From Methanobacterium sp. (GTDB lineage Archaea > Methanobacteriota > Methanobacteria > Methanobacteriales > Methanobacteriaceae), in contig DUPR01000023.1 of NCBI GenBank assembly GCA_012838205.1, positions 1 through 16,903 of the forward strand: a DNA stretch of 16,903 nucleotides, written 5' to 3'. Of the stretch, positions 8,229 through 15,945 are shown piece after piece. Each line of letters begins with the position of its first letter. The first letter of the stretch is position 1. The position numbers and the translations under genes were made by a program. The notes under the pieces were generated by a model that was not told the origin of the DNA, did no database searches, and was given only the letters and a program-made list of their open reading frames with translations.

Positions 8229-9788
8229 GTGAAAAAAGTGAAGACCATTGAGGAAATAAACCAAAAAATCAAAGACGGGGATGCAGTTGTGATCACTGCT
8301 GGTGAGATGACCCGTATTGTGCAAGAAAATGGTGCAGAAGAAGCTGCAAAAGAGGTGGATGTGGTAACCACCGGAACATTCGGCGCTATGTGTTCTTCAG
8401 GTGCTTTTTTCAACTTCGGACATTCAGACCCGCCCATTAAAATGAGTCGAACATATCTTAATGGCGTGGAAGCATACTCAGGCATAGCAGCGGTAGATGC
8501 CTATATAGGGGCAACACAACCCCACCGCAACCCGGATATTGGATTTGATTATGGTGGCGCCCACTTGTTAGAAGATCTAGTGCGAGGTAATGAAGTTGAA
8601 CTGGTAACTGAGGCTTTCGGAACCGATTGCTACCCACGAACAGATGTACACACTTTCATCAGCTTGGAAAGTTTAAACCAAGCAGTTATGGTTAATCCAA
8701 GGAACTGTTACCAGAATTATGCTGTGGCAACCAACTCAACTGAAGAAACTCTTTACACTTACATGGGCACCTTACTGCCTCAGATGGGTAATGTTAGTTA
8801 TTCCAGTGCAGGGGAACTCAGCCCACTTTTAAATGACCCTTACTTCCAAACCATTGGTGTTGGAACACAAATATTCCTGTGCGGTGGTCGGGGATACATA
8901 ATGGGCCAGGGAACTCAACACGCAACTGATGGAGAACGTAAGAACGGTGTTCCCACAGGATCAGCTGGCACACTAATGCTCCAAGGTGACTTGAAAAAGA
9001 TGGACTCTAATTATCTGAGGGGGGCAACCATGCCTAAATACGGACCTACCCTATATGTTGGGGCGGGAATTCCTATTCCCATCTTAAATGAGGAGATAGC
9101 TCAACGTACAGGTATCAGTGACCAGGAAATAAGTTGTAAAATCTATGATTATGGAGTTCCACGGCGAAACAGACCCATTATTCAAGAAACAAACTATCAT
9201 GAACTTAAAACTGGTAAAATAGAAATTAATGGAAATGAAGTTCAGACTTCATCGTTATCTTCATTTAAAAAGGCATTGGAAATTGCTGAAGAACTTAAAA
9301 ATTGGATAGAGAAAGGGGAATTCTTTTTAACCAGTCCAGTGAAAAGTATTCCAAATAAAGGTTGCAGTGTATCTCCCCTTGAGATTAGAAGGCCATCTAT
9401 AATGGTTAAAGATCTTAAAATCAAGCCAGTTATAACTGTCAAGGCAGAAGAAGCTATTTCGGGTGTTGCCCGGAAGATGGTGGATAATAACATCAACCAC
9501 TTGCCAGTGGTGGACCATCTAGGAAGACTCATGGGAATTGTAACCTCATGGGATATTGCCCATGCCGTAGCCAAGGGCAGTAAAAAACTGACAGAAGTGA
9601 TGACCAAAAAGGTAATCGTTGCTATGGAGGATGATCCAGTGGAGGTCATTGCCCGGCGCATTGATAAACATGAAATATCAGGTATGCCCATAGTGGACCG
9701 GGAAAACTTGGTTAAGGGCATGATTACCGCTGAGGACATATCCCGACTTATGTGCTCCCAAAATAATAAGGAAGGTGATTCCCAGTGA
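8229..9788 (+). CDS. Homocysteine biosynthesis protein (DUF39/HcyBio) with C-terminal CBS pair
   Basis: The 519-residue protein has a DUF39 domain (about 1-385) followed by two CBS motifs (about 392-448 and 455-508). It is a homologue of Methanosarcina MA1821, shown genetically and biochemically with its NIL-ferredoxin partner to be needed to make homocysteine from aspartate semialdehyde and sulfide in methanogens. Cys55 ([18 protein letters not shown]) and Cys134 ([10 protein letters not shown]) lie in conserved-looking contexts and are candidates for the persulfide or thioester chemistry proposed for the family. The CBS pair (NHLPVVD, GMPIVD, GIVTS, GMITAED) probably senses an adenosyl ligand such as SAM or ATP. 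The start is GTG at 8229, with no clear ribosome binding site; another GTG three codons later is possible. The stop overlaps the next start as GTGA. Confidence 0.92.
   Translation: MKKVKTIEEINQKIKDGDAVVITAGEMTRIVQENGAEEAAKEVDVVTTGTFGAMCSSGAFFNFGHSDPPIKMSRTYLNGVEAYSGIAAVDAYIGATQPHRNPDIGFDYGGAHLLEDLVRGNEVELVTEAFGTDCYPRTDVHTFISLESLNQAVMVNPRNCYQNYAVATNSTEETLYTYMGTLLPQMGNVSYSSAGELSPLLNDPYFQTIGVGTQIFLCGGRGYIMGQGTQHATDGERKNGVPTGSAGTLMLQGDLKKMDSNYLRGATMPKYGPTLYVGAGIPIPILNEEIAQRTGISDQEISCKIYDYGVPRRNRPIIQETNYHELKTGKIEINGNEVQTSSLSSFKKALEIAEELKNWIEKGEFFLTSPVKSIPNKGCSVSPLEIRRPSIMVKDLKIKPVITVKAEEAISGVARKMVDNNINHLPVVDHLGRLMGIVTSWDIAHAVAKGSKKLTEVMTKKVIVAMEDDPVEVIARRIDKHEISGMPIVDRENLVKGMITAEDISRLMCSQNNKEGDSQ
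9774..9779 (+). promoter_or_regulatory. Ribosome binding site deciding the GTG start of the NIL-ferredoxin gene
   Basis: GGTGAT, a perfect match to the archaeal anti-Shine-Dalgarno sequence, lies inside the end of the DUF39 gene 5 bases before the GTG at 9785. It supports translation from the GTGA overlap. Confidence 0.75.
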
Positions 9789-10177
9789 AAGCTTGGCTAA
9801 AATTTTCACCTAGAATTGTGAGCAAACACGTGATATCTGATTTAATCAAAACCTATGATGTGACCTTCAATATTCTGCGAGCTGATATCACCCCGAAGGG
9901 TGGTAAAATGCTTATAGAAATCAGTGGCAGTGAAGCAGAAGAAGGAATAAAATACATGGAAAAAGAGGGAATCCAACTCAACCCTATTAAAAAAGTGGTT
10001 AAAAAGGATGAAGATAAATGTGTAGATTGCGGTGAATGCGTCAGCCTCTGCCCAGTAGAAGCTATTACCATTGATGGAAAATGGACAGTGCTGCTGGATG
10101 ACCAGAAATGCATTGGCTGCGGCTTTTGCATGTCTTCATGTCCTACCAAGGCCATTAAAATTGCTGATTCAGAATAA
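9785..10177 (+). CDS. NIL-domain protein with two [4Fe-4S] ferredoxin motifs
   Basis: The 130-residue protein begins with a NIL domain (about 1-72), a small ligand-binding fold also found at the end of methionine ABC transporter ATPases. It ends with a bacterial-type ferredoxin whose cysteines are 79, 82, 85, 89 and 109, 112, 115, 119, each as CxxCxxCxxxCP, so it should hold two [4Fe-4S] clusters. It is the counterpart of Methanosarcina MA1822, the redox partner of the DUF39 protein in homocysteine formation. The GTGA overlap with that gene, plus a perfect GGTGAT site, indicates one operon and coupled, roughly stoichiometric translation. The exact electron-transfer step is not known. Confidence 0.92.
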   Translation: MKAWLKFSPRIVSKHVISDLIKTYDVTFNILRADITPKGGKMLIEISGSEAEEGIKYMEKEGIQLNPIKKVVKKDEDKCVDCGECVSLCPVEAITIDGKWTVLLDDQKCIGCGFCMSSCPTKAIKIADSE

Positions 10178-10182
10178 TCTTA

Positions 10183-10189
10183 TTTTTTT
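10183..10189 (+). terminator. T-run after the NIL-ferredoxin gene
   Basis: A run of seven T lies 5 bases after the stop codon, without a hairpin. The next gene starts only about 35 bases later, so termination here may be partial. Confidence 0.35.
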
Positions 10190-10224
10190 CTTTAACATTG
10201 TAGAAATCATGTGGAGAAGTTTTA

Positions 10225-10731
10225 ATGGTTAAATGTAAACACTGCGACACTGAAAATGAAGATAATTTAACTCATTGCCAGAATTGTGGGAAAAAACTCT
10301 TGGAAACCACTGACAAAAAAAATATTAATAAAATATTGTTTGTTGGACTGGGAATTTTAGGTTTTTTCGTAATAATAATGCTCATATCCTCTTTAATCAA
10401 CACTCCATGGATTTCTGAGTTTGATCAGGGATTGATTAACTCAGTTAAGAATAACGAATCCAGTGAAAGTCTTATACTTAAAATAAAAGAACATTCAAAT
10501 ATTAATCGAGAAGGGTCTAAAAAAGGTTATGAAGCTATTGTTTCTGGAGAAAAATCAAAGAATAATCCAGAGTTTCTAGATGAAGTTAAGGAAAATTATC
10601 ATAAAGAATTGGAGTACATTAAAAAGATTGAAAATCTACAAATAAGCTTCGCAAAAAGGGAAATCGATGAAGAAACATTCATTAAAAAGCTCACCATTTT
10701 ATATGAAGAACAACCTGAACTAGATTACTAG
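10225..10731 (+). CDS. Membrane-anchored zinc-ribbon protein of unknown function
   Basis: The 168-residue protein starts with a small zinc ribbon (Cys 4, 7, 18 and 21, as KCKHC and CQNCGKKL), then one strongly hydrophobic segment (about 36-58), then a charged helical domain of about 110 residues rich in Lys, Glu and Asn. This zinc ribbon plus membrane segment layout is common in Methanobacteriales membrane proteins, with variable C-terminal parts; I do not recognise this tail. The ribbon should be cytoplasmic and the tail outside, though topology is inferred only from order. GGAG about 8 bases before the ATG supports the start. Only 21 bases separate it from the acetyltransferase gene, so they are probably cotranscribed. 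Confidence 0.75.
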   Translation: MVKCKHCDTENEDNLTHCQNCGKKLLETTDKKNINKILFVGLGILGFFVIIMLISSLINTPWISEFDQGLINSVKNNESSESLILKIKEHSNINREGSKKGYEAIVSGEKSKNNPEFLDEVKENYHKELEYIKKIENLQISFAKREIDEETFIKKLTILYEEQPELDY

Positions 10732-10752
10732 GTCAATGATTAAGGGACAGAC

Positions 10753-11253
10753 ATGAATTCAAATTATTTCACAGAATCTGTGAGAAAACTTCGCACAGAT
10801 GAAAAAATCCCATATGATCTATTATTGCTAGCAGATGAAACAATAGAAGCCATAGATAAATGTATTGAAGATTCTGAAATATATATTTTAGAAAAGCAGC
10901 AAAAAATACTTGGAGTTTATGTCTTGCAGTTCATTGATAAAAGAAGTGTTGAAATTAAATATATTGCTGTTGATGAGAAATTCCAAGGGCAAGGTATTGG
11001 TACGTTTTTACTGGAAGATGCCATTTTAAGGGCAAAGAAAAATGGGTTTGAAAATATAACCATTAAAACTGGTGATTGTGGAATTAAACAACTCCACTTG
11101 TACCAGAAAGTGGGTTTTGAAATATTTGATGTTGAAAAAAACTTCTTCATTGATAATTTTCCGGAACATATCTATGAGGACGGAAGATTATGCAAGGATA
11201 GGGTTATACTAAAAAAAATAATTATGAATCTCAAAAAAGAGAATCCAAATTAA
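10753..11253 (+). CDS. GNAT-family N-acetyltransferase
   Basis: The 166-residue protein is a single GNAT domain. The acetyl-CoA pyrophosphate-binding motif A is EKFQGQGIGTFLLEDA (75-90), preceded by the strand VEIKYIAV (66-73). Motif B is near LYQKVGFEI, with the Tyr often acting as general acid. The tail (NFFIDNFPEHIYEDGRLCKD) resembles uncharacterised GNAT proteins in which a YxEPIxEDG-like stretch follows motif B. The substrate cannot be predicted. AGGGA lies 6-7 bases before the ATG. It follows the zinc-ribbon gene closely. Confidence 0.88.
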   Translation: MNSNYFTESVRKLRTDEKIPYDLLLLADETIEAIDKCIEDSEIYILEKQQKILGVYVLQFIDKRSVEIKYIAVDEKFQGQGIGTFLLEDAILRAKKNGFENITIKTGDCGIKQLHLYQKVGFEIFDVEKNFFIDNFPEHIYEDGRLCKDRVILKKIIMNLKKENPN

Positions 11254-11285
11254 CTCTTTAAGATCGGTAAATTCCCTTAAAACAA

Positions 11286-11296
11286 TCCTTTTTTAA
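11286..11296 (+). terminator. T-run in the convergent spacer after the GNAT gene
   Basis: CCTTTTTTAAA about 35 bases past the acetyltransferase stop is the likely plus-strand termination tract. The 113-base spacer to the converging DUF362 gene holds nothing else I can name. Confidence 0.35.
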
Positions 11297-11366
11297 AAAT
11301 GATTACGCATGTGGTTGGTAAATTTTTCAAATAATAATATTTCTGTGAATTAACAAAAATCTTAGT

Positions 11367-12524
11367 CTATTTTTGAAAAAGAGAAGTGAACTTATAAAGC
11401 AGACTTTTACCATTATAAATGGCTTTTTCAGGACACATTTCCATGCAGCATAAACAGTTAATACAATGTCCATAGTCAAATTCAGGAATGTATTGATCCT
11501 GATCTTCAGTTCGTTGCCCAGGTTTTTTTAAAGCATTCGTTGGACAACTCGCCTGGCATCTCAAACACATTGTACATTTTTCCGAGTCAATAGTAGGCCG
11601 GGTATACCACAAACTCATTAACCCCCTAGCCAATGGTCCGGGAATCAGTTCTAGGGTGTGTGAAAGGTTAGACGGCCATTTAAAATCATTAATCACTGGA
11701 GCAACACCCCTAACTTCAATATTATTCAGGTCTGCCTCTCCCAGTCCTTGATAGTATGCTAAGCGGTTGGTGGGAATTTTTAGGGGGTTCCGCCCCAGAA
11801 CATGGGTGATAAAACTGTCCATAGCCACACCATCATTCCCAGCCAGTACCATGCCCAAGTAACGCGGATCACCAGATGAAGGCCCATATCCCTCCATCCC
11901 TATAACACCATCCACAATATGGAGACAAGGCGGATTCAATGCGTAGATATCAACCACTTTTTCAGAGAATTTAGATGGTTGAGGGGCTAATTTATGATAT
12001 TCTGTCTTTAAAAAACCAGGTACAGTACCATAAAGGTTTTTAATAGCGCATGTGAGAATTGTTAGGCTATGTGTTTTGATTTTGGGCAAGTTAATCACTA
12101 GGTCTGCATCCAGAACTGGCTTGGCTATATAGTAATCTTGACCATTTCTCTGTTTATGGTAGCTTCCCGAATTTTCAAAATTGACTAATTCAACATCTAA
12201 TCTTTCACAGACATCAGTGAGTCCAGTTGCATCCCAATATTTGTTAATGTTTCTGTCAAAAGCACCCGGGCTATCCCCCACTTGGGGAATGCCGCCAACT
12301 TCTTTCACTAAACTGATGACAGATTCTACTATTGCTGGGTGGGTGGTAATGTATTTATCTGGGCTGCTAGCTTGGAGGAGGTTTGGTTTGAGTAAAACTA
12401 TATCTCCAGAACTAACATAATTCTTTAACCCGCCCAATGATTCCAAACAAGTTTTCGTTGCAGTGTGAACATCATTAATTGAATAAGATTTACACTCACT
12501 CACTGCTATTTCGGTTTTTTCCAT
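11367..12524 (-). CDS. DUF362 protein with two [4Fe-4S] ferredoxin motifs
   Basis: Residues 1-290 form a DUF362 domain: [13 protein letters not shown] (39-51), [10 protein letters not shown] (61-70), [24 protein letters not shown] (about 141-164, family core), then [19 protein letters not shown] (203-221) and [11 protein letters not shown] (228-238). The C-terminal 80 residues carry a double ferredoxin with Cys 317, 320, 323, 327 and 354, 357, 360, 364. Such fusions are common in methanogens and anaerobic bacteria and are probably cytoplasmic redox proteins; no member I know well has a defined reaction. One cluster has CLCCMEMCP with adjacent cysteines at 359-360 region (CINCLCC), giving an extra thiol. 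The ATG at 12524 has no clear ribosome binding site. It is a single-gene unit between convergent and upstream cbiO neighbours. Confidence 0.9.
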   Translation of the reverse strand: MEKTEIAVSECKSYSINDVHTATKTCLESLGGLKNYVSSGDIVLLKPNLLQASSPDKYITTHPAIVESVISLVKEVGGIPQVGDSPGAFDRNINKYWDATGLTDVCERLDVELVNFENSGSYHKQRNGQDYYIAKPVLDADLVINLPKIKTHSLTILTCAIKNLYGTVPGFLKTEYHKLAPQPSKFSEKVVDIYALNPPCLHIVDGVIGMEGYGPSSGDPRYLGMVLAGNDGVAMDSFITHVLGRNPLKIPTNRLAYYQGLGEADLNNIEVRGVAPVINDFKWPSNLSHTLELIPGPLARGLMSLWYTRPTIDSEKCTMCLRCQASCPTNALKKPGQRTEDQDQYIPEFDYGHCINCLCCMEMCPEKAIYNGKSLLYKFTSLFQK

Positions 12525-12561
12525 TAAAACGCCTTTATATGTCTAAAGTTTTTATTTCGAG

Positions 12562-12569
12562 AAAAAAAA
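12562..12569 (-). terminator. T-run downstream of cbiO
   Basis: A run of eight T on the minus strand lies about 50 bases past the cbiO stop, in the 94-base gap before the DUF362 gene. It probably ends the cbiO transcript. Confidence 0.4.
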
Positions 12570-12618
12570 TATGAAAATTAAAACTTTTTTATTAATTAGA
12601 ATTATTTAAGGTCAATAA

Positions 12619-13467
12619 TTAATATTTTAAATGTTTTAATAATTCTTTTCTGGCTTCTCCAATAGTTAAGGGGTATGGTTTATTAAAGGGAAGACCATCT
12701 TCCTTTCCCAGTATTTCCATGAGATGTGCAATCCGGGGTAGTCGGAGATTAGCGTTTCTAATGGTTACTTCATCATTAAAAACTGTTTGGGGTGTTCCTT
12801 CCTTAATAATTTGACCTTCATTAATGATATAAACACTTGAAGCATATAAAGGGACTAAATCAACGTCATGAGTGGATATTACTATAGACATACCTTCTTT
12901 ATTCAATTGGTAGAGTATGCGCAGGATCTGGGATGCTCCTTTAGGGTCTAATCCACTAGTGGGTTCGTCCAGTACCATTATCTCAGGACGCATAGCCAGT
13001 ATCCCAGCTATGGCCACCCTTTTTTTTTCACCCCCACTGAGGTGATGAGGGGGCTTATTACCGTATCCTTCCATTCCCACTCTTTTCAGTGATTCGTCCA
13101 CCCTTTTTTCCACTTCATCCTGTTCCAAGCCTATGTTCAGTGGTCCGAAAGCCACATCTTCTGCCACTGTAGGGGCAAAGAGTTGGTCATCAGGGTTCTG
13201 GAAAACTATTCCCACCTTCTGGCGAACACGCATCAGGGACTTTTTAGCATAATCCAGGGGTTTTTCATTAACTAAAACTGTTCCAGATGATGGCCTAAGT
13301 ATTCCATTAAAATGTAAGAAGAGTGTAGATTTCCCAGCTCCATTTGGGCCCAAAAGGGCTATTATTTTACCTTTAGGCGCTTGGAAGTTCACTTTTTCCA
13401 GGGCAAGTGTACCATCAGGATATTTATAACTGACATCTTTGGTTTCTATGACATTCATTTTAATCAT
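12619..13467 (-). CDS. cbiO: Energy-coupling factor ATPase CbiO (cobalt transport)
   Basis: The 282-residue protein is an ABC ATPase of the ECF/CbiO type. It has Walker [10 protein letters not shown] (40-48), Q-loop Gln90 in [10 protein letters not shown], which is the typical CbiO form, signature LSGGEKKR (143-150), Walker B IMVLDEP (163-169) and switch His200. After the ATPase core comes a C-terminal helical extension of about 60 residues usual for the family. It should drive uptake with the membrane proteins CbiM, CbiN and CbiQ encoded upstream on the same strand, but a 240-base gap with an opposite-strand frame separates it from cbiQ. The frame could start at ATG 13467 or 13458 ([16 protein letters not shown]); the second fits family starts, and neither has a good ribosome binding site. 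Confidence 0.95.
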   Translation of the reverse strand: MIKMNVIETKDVSYKYPDGTLALEKVNFQAPKGKIIALLGPNGAGKSTLFLHFNGILRPSSGTVLVNEKPLDYAKKSLMRVRQKVGIVFQNPDDQLFAPTVAEDVAFGPLNIGLEQDEVEKRVDESLKRVGMEGYGNKPPHHLSGGEKKRVAIAGILAMRPEIMVLDEPTSGLDPKGASQILRILYQLNKEGMSIVISTHDVDLVPLYASSVYIINEGQIIKEGTPQTVFNDEVTIRNANLRLPRIAHLMEILGKEDGLPFNKPYPLTIGEARKELLKHLKY

Positions 13468-13502
13468 ACCACTGTGAACATTTTTATTACTTGTTGATTA
13501 TA

Positions 13503-13512
13503 ACTGTATAAA
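13503..13512 (-). promoter_or_regulatory. Candidate TATA box for cbiO
   Basis: CTTTATACAG on the minus strand is about 40 bases before the cbiO start, so initiation near 13483 would give a leader of roughly 16-25 bases. It suggests that cbiO is transcribed separately from cbiQ. The plus strand here reads CTGTATAAAG and could not serve the small plus-strand frame, as it is too close. Confidence 0.4.
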
Positions 13513-13522
13513 GGTGAATCAG

Positions 13523-13711
13523 TTGAAATTTAGTTTGGATGATATAAAAAATGATCATTGCATAAAAGACTTTATTCGTTCTAAGAAATTAGAACTTCCA
13601 CAATATATGAATTTGCGCGGAGGATTAGAGACTACTCAAATTATAAGCCATTACTCTAAAAAGGTACTGATGGATTTGTTCTTGAATTTTCAACCTCCCC
13701 TTGATTTTTAA
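13523..13711 (+). CDS. Small unrecognised protein encoded between cbiQ and cbiO on the opposite strand
   Basis: A 62-residue frame starts at TTG 13523, with AAGGTGA (13511-13517) 5 bases upstream, a strong ribosome binding site that argues for a translated gene. An in-frame GTG at 13514 lies inside that site and is unlikely. The product (starts KFSLDDIKNDHCIKDFIRS, later LPQYMNLRGGLETTQI and SKKVLMDLFLNF) has mixed charge, one Cys, no membrane segment and no motif I know. It fills almost the whole cbiQ-cbiO gap. Its stop codon shares the palindrome TTAA (13708-13711) with the stop of cbiQ coming from the other side. It could be a true small gene, a regulator, or a leftover of a larger gene. 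Confidence 0.5.
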   Translation: MKFSLDDIKNDHCIKDFIRSKKLELPQYMNLRGGLETTQIISHYSKKVLMDLFLNFQPPLDF

Positions 13712-14496
13712 AAGAAACTAAAGTTATTAGTTAAGTATACTCCAAGGAGTAGGATCAGTTCAAATAAAATTAAAAGAGCAAGGTTACGAGTTCCTGCATT
13801 TTTAAGGCTATCTGGAGATTTTAATGTTTTCAATGAACCAGTATAGCATCTAGATTCCATGGCAATATGTGCTTGTTCACCTTTAATCCAGGTTCGTATG
13901 AATAGGTTGCTGCCTAACATTCCCATAGATTTAAAAGATTTGGGTAGGGACGAATATCCTAAACGTGTTTCCTGGGCATGGTACATGTTTAAAGCTTCAT
14001 CCAGGAAGATGAAAATGTAACGGTACATTAACATGGCAATTTCCATGACTATCTGAGGTATTTTTAAGCGTTCAAGTTCTGAAAATAGTTCAGTCATGGG
14101 GATGGTAAGGGCCAAGAAAGCCATACATGTAAATCCAGCTATAATTCTGGAAAAAGTAAGCAATCCCCGGTTAAAACCGTCTTCAGTTACTGCGAGATTT
14201 AATATTCCCAAATCAAAGATATGACCACCTACCCCAAAGAAAAATGCCATGAATATGAATGTTATGAATCCGAAAACAAAGGGTACTGCTAAAAATTTTA
14301 GGTAGAACTTCCAAGGGATTTTTGCCTGAGATATAATTAAAAAAGACATCACTAGTACTATTAACAAAGGCACCACCGGAGATGTAGATATAAGACTCAC
14401 CAACATAGTTGTTATTGCAAAAATAACTTTAAAGAAAGTGTTCATATTTTTAAGGTTATTGTGGTGAGCATAACTATCTAGAGTGTTATCAAACAT
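13708..14496 (-). CDS. cbiQ: ECF transporter membrane subunit CbiQ
   Basis: The 262-residue protein has five to six hydrophobic segments, with a soluble helical part between about 140 and 220. The CbiQ/EcfT coupling motifs that touch the ATPase are visible: AQETRLGY (about 174-181) and AMESRCYTG (about 212-220), each with the key Arg. EcfT proteins link the substrate-binding CbiM/N to CbiO. GGTGAC lies 7 bases before the ATG. It is separated from cbiN by 165 bases with a hairpin and T-run, then a TATA-like box, so it probably starts its own transcript. Confidence 0.94.
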   Translation of the reverse strand: MFDNTLDSYAHHNNLKNMNTFFKVIFAITTMLVSLISTSPVVPLLIVLVMSFLIISQAKIPWKFYLKFLAVPFVFGFITFIFMAFFFGVGGHIFDLGILNLAVTEDGFNRGLLTFSRIIAGFTCMAFLALTIPMTELFSELERLKIPQIVMEIAMLMYRYIFIFLDEALNMYHAQETRLGYSSLPKSFKSMGMLGSNLFIRTWIKGEQAHIAMESRCYTGSLKTLKSPDSLKNAGTRNLALLILFELILLLGVYLTNNFSFF

Positions 14497-14572
14497 TTAA
14501 AGTGTCACCTTTCATAATACTAGTGTAAATTTCAGTTTTACTTTAGATGTTTTCAATTAATCTCAACACCTA

Positions 14573-14582
14573 CTTATATTTT
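14573..14582 (-). promoter_or_regulatory. Candidate TATA box for cbiQ
   Basis: AAAATATAAG on the minus strand would place initiation near 14550, leaving a leader of about 54 bases. A second TATA-like string, TTTATAAGG (minus, about 14612-14604), lies closer to the upstream hairpin. Confidence 0.35.
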
Positions 14583-14626
14583 ACTTTAAATAAAATCAAT
14601 TTTACCTTATAAAAAAAAATTATTCT

Positions 14627-14644
14627 GGGAGAAATTCATCTCCC
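14627..14644 (-). terminator. Hairpin and T-run after cbiN
   Basis: GGGAGA (14627-14632) and TCTCCC (14639-14644) form a perfect 6-bp stem with a 6-base loop. On the minus strand it begins 17 bases past the cbiN stop and is followed by a run of nine T (complement of 14611-14619). It looks like a factor-independent terminator and splits the cbi cluster. Confidence 0.6.
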
Positions 14645-14661
14645 TTAATTGTGGTTGAAAC

Positions 14662-14976
14662 TTATTTTTTTGTTTCTTTTTCAATCATTCGCCTTTCTTT
14701 GGCACGTCCATAATAGTATCCCAGCACATAACCAATAATAATAGCTCCAATGGCTGCTTGAAGGGCGAAAAGTAAGCTTTCAATCTCACCACTTGGTGGC
14801 TCCCAGAAAGACTCAAACCAAGGTTCATATCCGGTTTTTTCTATTGTTTCACTGGCTGCGTCATCTGCTCCGCCAAAAAAACCATCATCTTCACTCATAC
14901 CATTGTACATAGCTAATGGAATGATGGCGATAATGGCCACTAAAACCAGTAGCACAAGGTATTGTTTATTATTCAT
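14662..14976 (-). CDS. cbiN: Cobalt transport protein CbiN
   Basis: The 104-residue protein has two membrane segments (about 5-23 and 67-88) flanking an extracellular loop with GGADDAASETIEKTGYEPWF and then WEPPSGEIESLLFALQAAIG, which is diagnostic for CbiN. CbiN helps load metal into CbiM and is typical of cobalt rather than nickel systems. The ATG comes one base after the cbiM stop (TAAGATG), and a perfect GGTGAT (14987-14982) lies 5 bases upstream within cbiM, so the two are translated as a coupled pair. Confidence 0.95.
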   Translation of the reverse strand: MNNKQYLVLLVLVAIIAIIPLAMYNGMSEDDGFFGGADDAASETIEKTGYEPWFESFWEPPSGEIESLLFALQAAIGAIIIGYVLGYYYGRAKERRMIEKETKK

Positions 14977-14977
14977 C

Positions 14978-15664
14978 TTAAATCACCGTCTCTACTTTTT
15001 CCTTCATTTTAGAGCCAATAACCTTCAAGTTTTCCAAGATATCTGGCCGGAGTTTCATTATGTAGTCGAATATCACCACAGTAAGGAGTCCTTCGGCAAT
15101 AGCCAGAGGTACTTGGGTTACAGCGAAGATCAACATGAAGTTGTTGAATGCTACCCCAAAACTAGGTACAGGGAAAGCCAAAGATAACTGGATCGCAGTG
15201 GTCACATAAGTCATGAGATCAGCCAGGGCTGCTGCTAGGAAAACTCCCAGTAGGGTGGACCCGTTTAACTTCCGAACACCTTTATAAACCAACCAGGCAA
15301 CTAGTGGGCCAACTATTCCCATTGAGAAAATGTTTGCTCCCAATGTAGAAAGCCCACCATGGGCCAGGAGAAGAGCTTGGAATACTAAGACTATGGCCCC
15401 CAGTACACTAGCTACAGCTGGTCCGAAGAGCACTGCCCCTAAACCAGTGCCGGTGGGATGAGAACAACTACCTGTTACCGAAGGTAGTTTAAGAGATGAT
15501 AATACAAAAACAAAAGCTCCTGAAACTGCAAGTAAGGGTTTTGATTCTGGATTTTTCTCAGTTATTTTTTTTATCTGTAAAATACCATAAGCCACCACTG
15601 GAAGTGATATTAAATACCACAATAAACACCATTCCCAGGGCAGGAAACCTTCCATAATATGCAT
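14978..15664 (-). CDS. cbiM: Cobalt transport substrate-binding membrane protein CbiM
   Basis: The 228-residue protein starts MHIMEGFLP, the signature N-terminus of CbiM/NikM. In this family the first Met amino group and His2 bind the metal together with a His in the first loop; here that is His69 in [10 protein letters not shown]. The frame extends three codons upstream to a GTG at 15673, but the ATG at 15664 is chosen because GAGGAG (15678-15673) lies 8 bases upstream and because the metal site needs Met1-His2. Six or seven membrane segments follow. As the S-component it gives the transporter its specificity; with a separate CbiN, cobalt is more likely than nickel, though that is a family inference. 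It heads the locus and is divergent from the metallohydrolase gene. Confidence 0.95.
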   Translation of the reverse strand: MHIMEGFLPWEWCLLWYLISLPVVAYGILQIKKITEKNPESKPLLAVSGAFVFVLSSLKLPSVTGSCSHPTGTGLGAVLFGPAVASVLGAIVLVFQALLLAHGGLSTLGANIFSMGIVGPLVAWLVYKGVRKLNGSTLLGVFLAAALADLMTYVTTAIQLSLAFPVPSFGVAFNNFMLIFAVTQVPLAIAEGLLTVVIFDYIMKLRPDILENLKVIGSKMKEKVETVI

Positions 15665-15704
15665 TTTAATCACTCCTCTATTTTCACAATACTTTACTTT
15701 TTTA

Positions 15705-15806
15705 GTGGTATTGCGCTATTTCCAATCAGAAACTGTATAACAACAGTGTAATCAATGATGATAATTATTTATTAGATAATCAGTAAAGGAAATACCACGA
15801 GTGTAA
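15705..15806. promoter_or_regulatory. cbiM upstream region with inverted repeats and repeated heptamer
   Basis: GTGGTATT (15705-15712) and AATACCAC (15791-15798) are perfect 8-base inverted arms. Between them ACTGT-6-ACAGT (15732-15747) forms a smaller palindrome, and on the minus strand AATAAATAATTATC (15772-15759) is TATA-like, so the palindrome would cover the start site of cbiM. AGTGTAA occurs at 15745-15751 and 15800-15806 and again before cbiQ at 14522-14528. These could be sites for a metal- or cobalamin-responsive repressor. No known operator was recognised. Confidence 0.35.
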
Positions 15807-15843
15807 CCACTTCCATTTTTCAGTATCTATATTTTAAAAACTA

Positions 15844-15853
15844 CCTTATAAAG
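15844..15853 (+). promoter_or_regulatory. Candidate TATA box for the metallohydrolase gene
   Basis: CCTTATAAAG is nearly symmetric and could act on either strand. For the plus strand it would start transcription near 15875 and give a leader of about 70 bases with a small hairpin (GATGG 15899-15903, CCATC 15907-15911). Confidence 0.35.
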
Positions 15854-15945
15854 ATTTCACTTTTACTTTAAAAAAAATCAGGCAAAATGGATATCGGAGA
15901 TGGCATCCATCAAAAAAAATTCATCTTCCAGTTGAAGGTAATTAA

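Noticed and set aside
9242..9739. Minus-strand 165-codon frame opposite the CBS domains
   Set aside because: It is a complement of the well-supported DUF39-CBS gene and shows no family motifs or start signals.
12532..12541. CATATAAAGG (minus strand) as TATA box for the DUF362 gene
   Set aside because: It lies only 8-17 bases before the ATG, so transcription would start inside the gene, yet the first strand of DUF362 ([10 protein letters not shown]) begins right at this ATG.
15665..15673. GTG start three codons upstream for cbiM
   Set aside because: The ribosome binding site overlaps that GTG, and the CbiM/NikM metal site requires the Met1-His2 N-terminus given by the ATG at 15664.
15753..15785. 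Box C/D small RNA (ATGATGA present near 15755)
   Set aside because: No CTGA box D on the same strand at a fitting distance and no C'/D' pair.
15665..15945. Cobalamin riboswitch in the cbiM leader
   Set aside because: I could not find the conserved B12-box or the expected multi-helix layout; only short inverted repeats are present.
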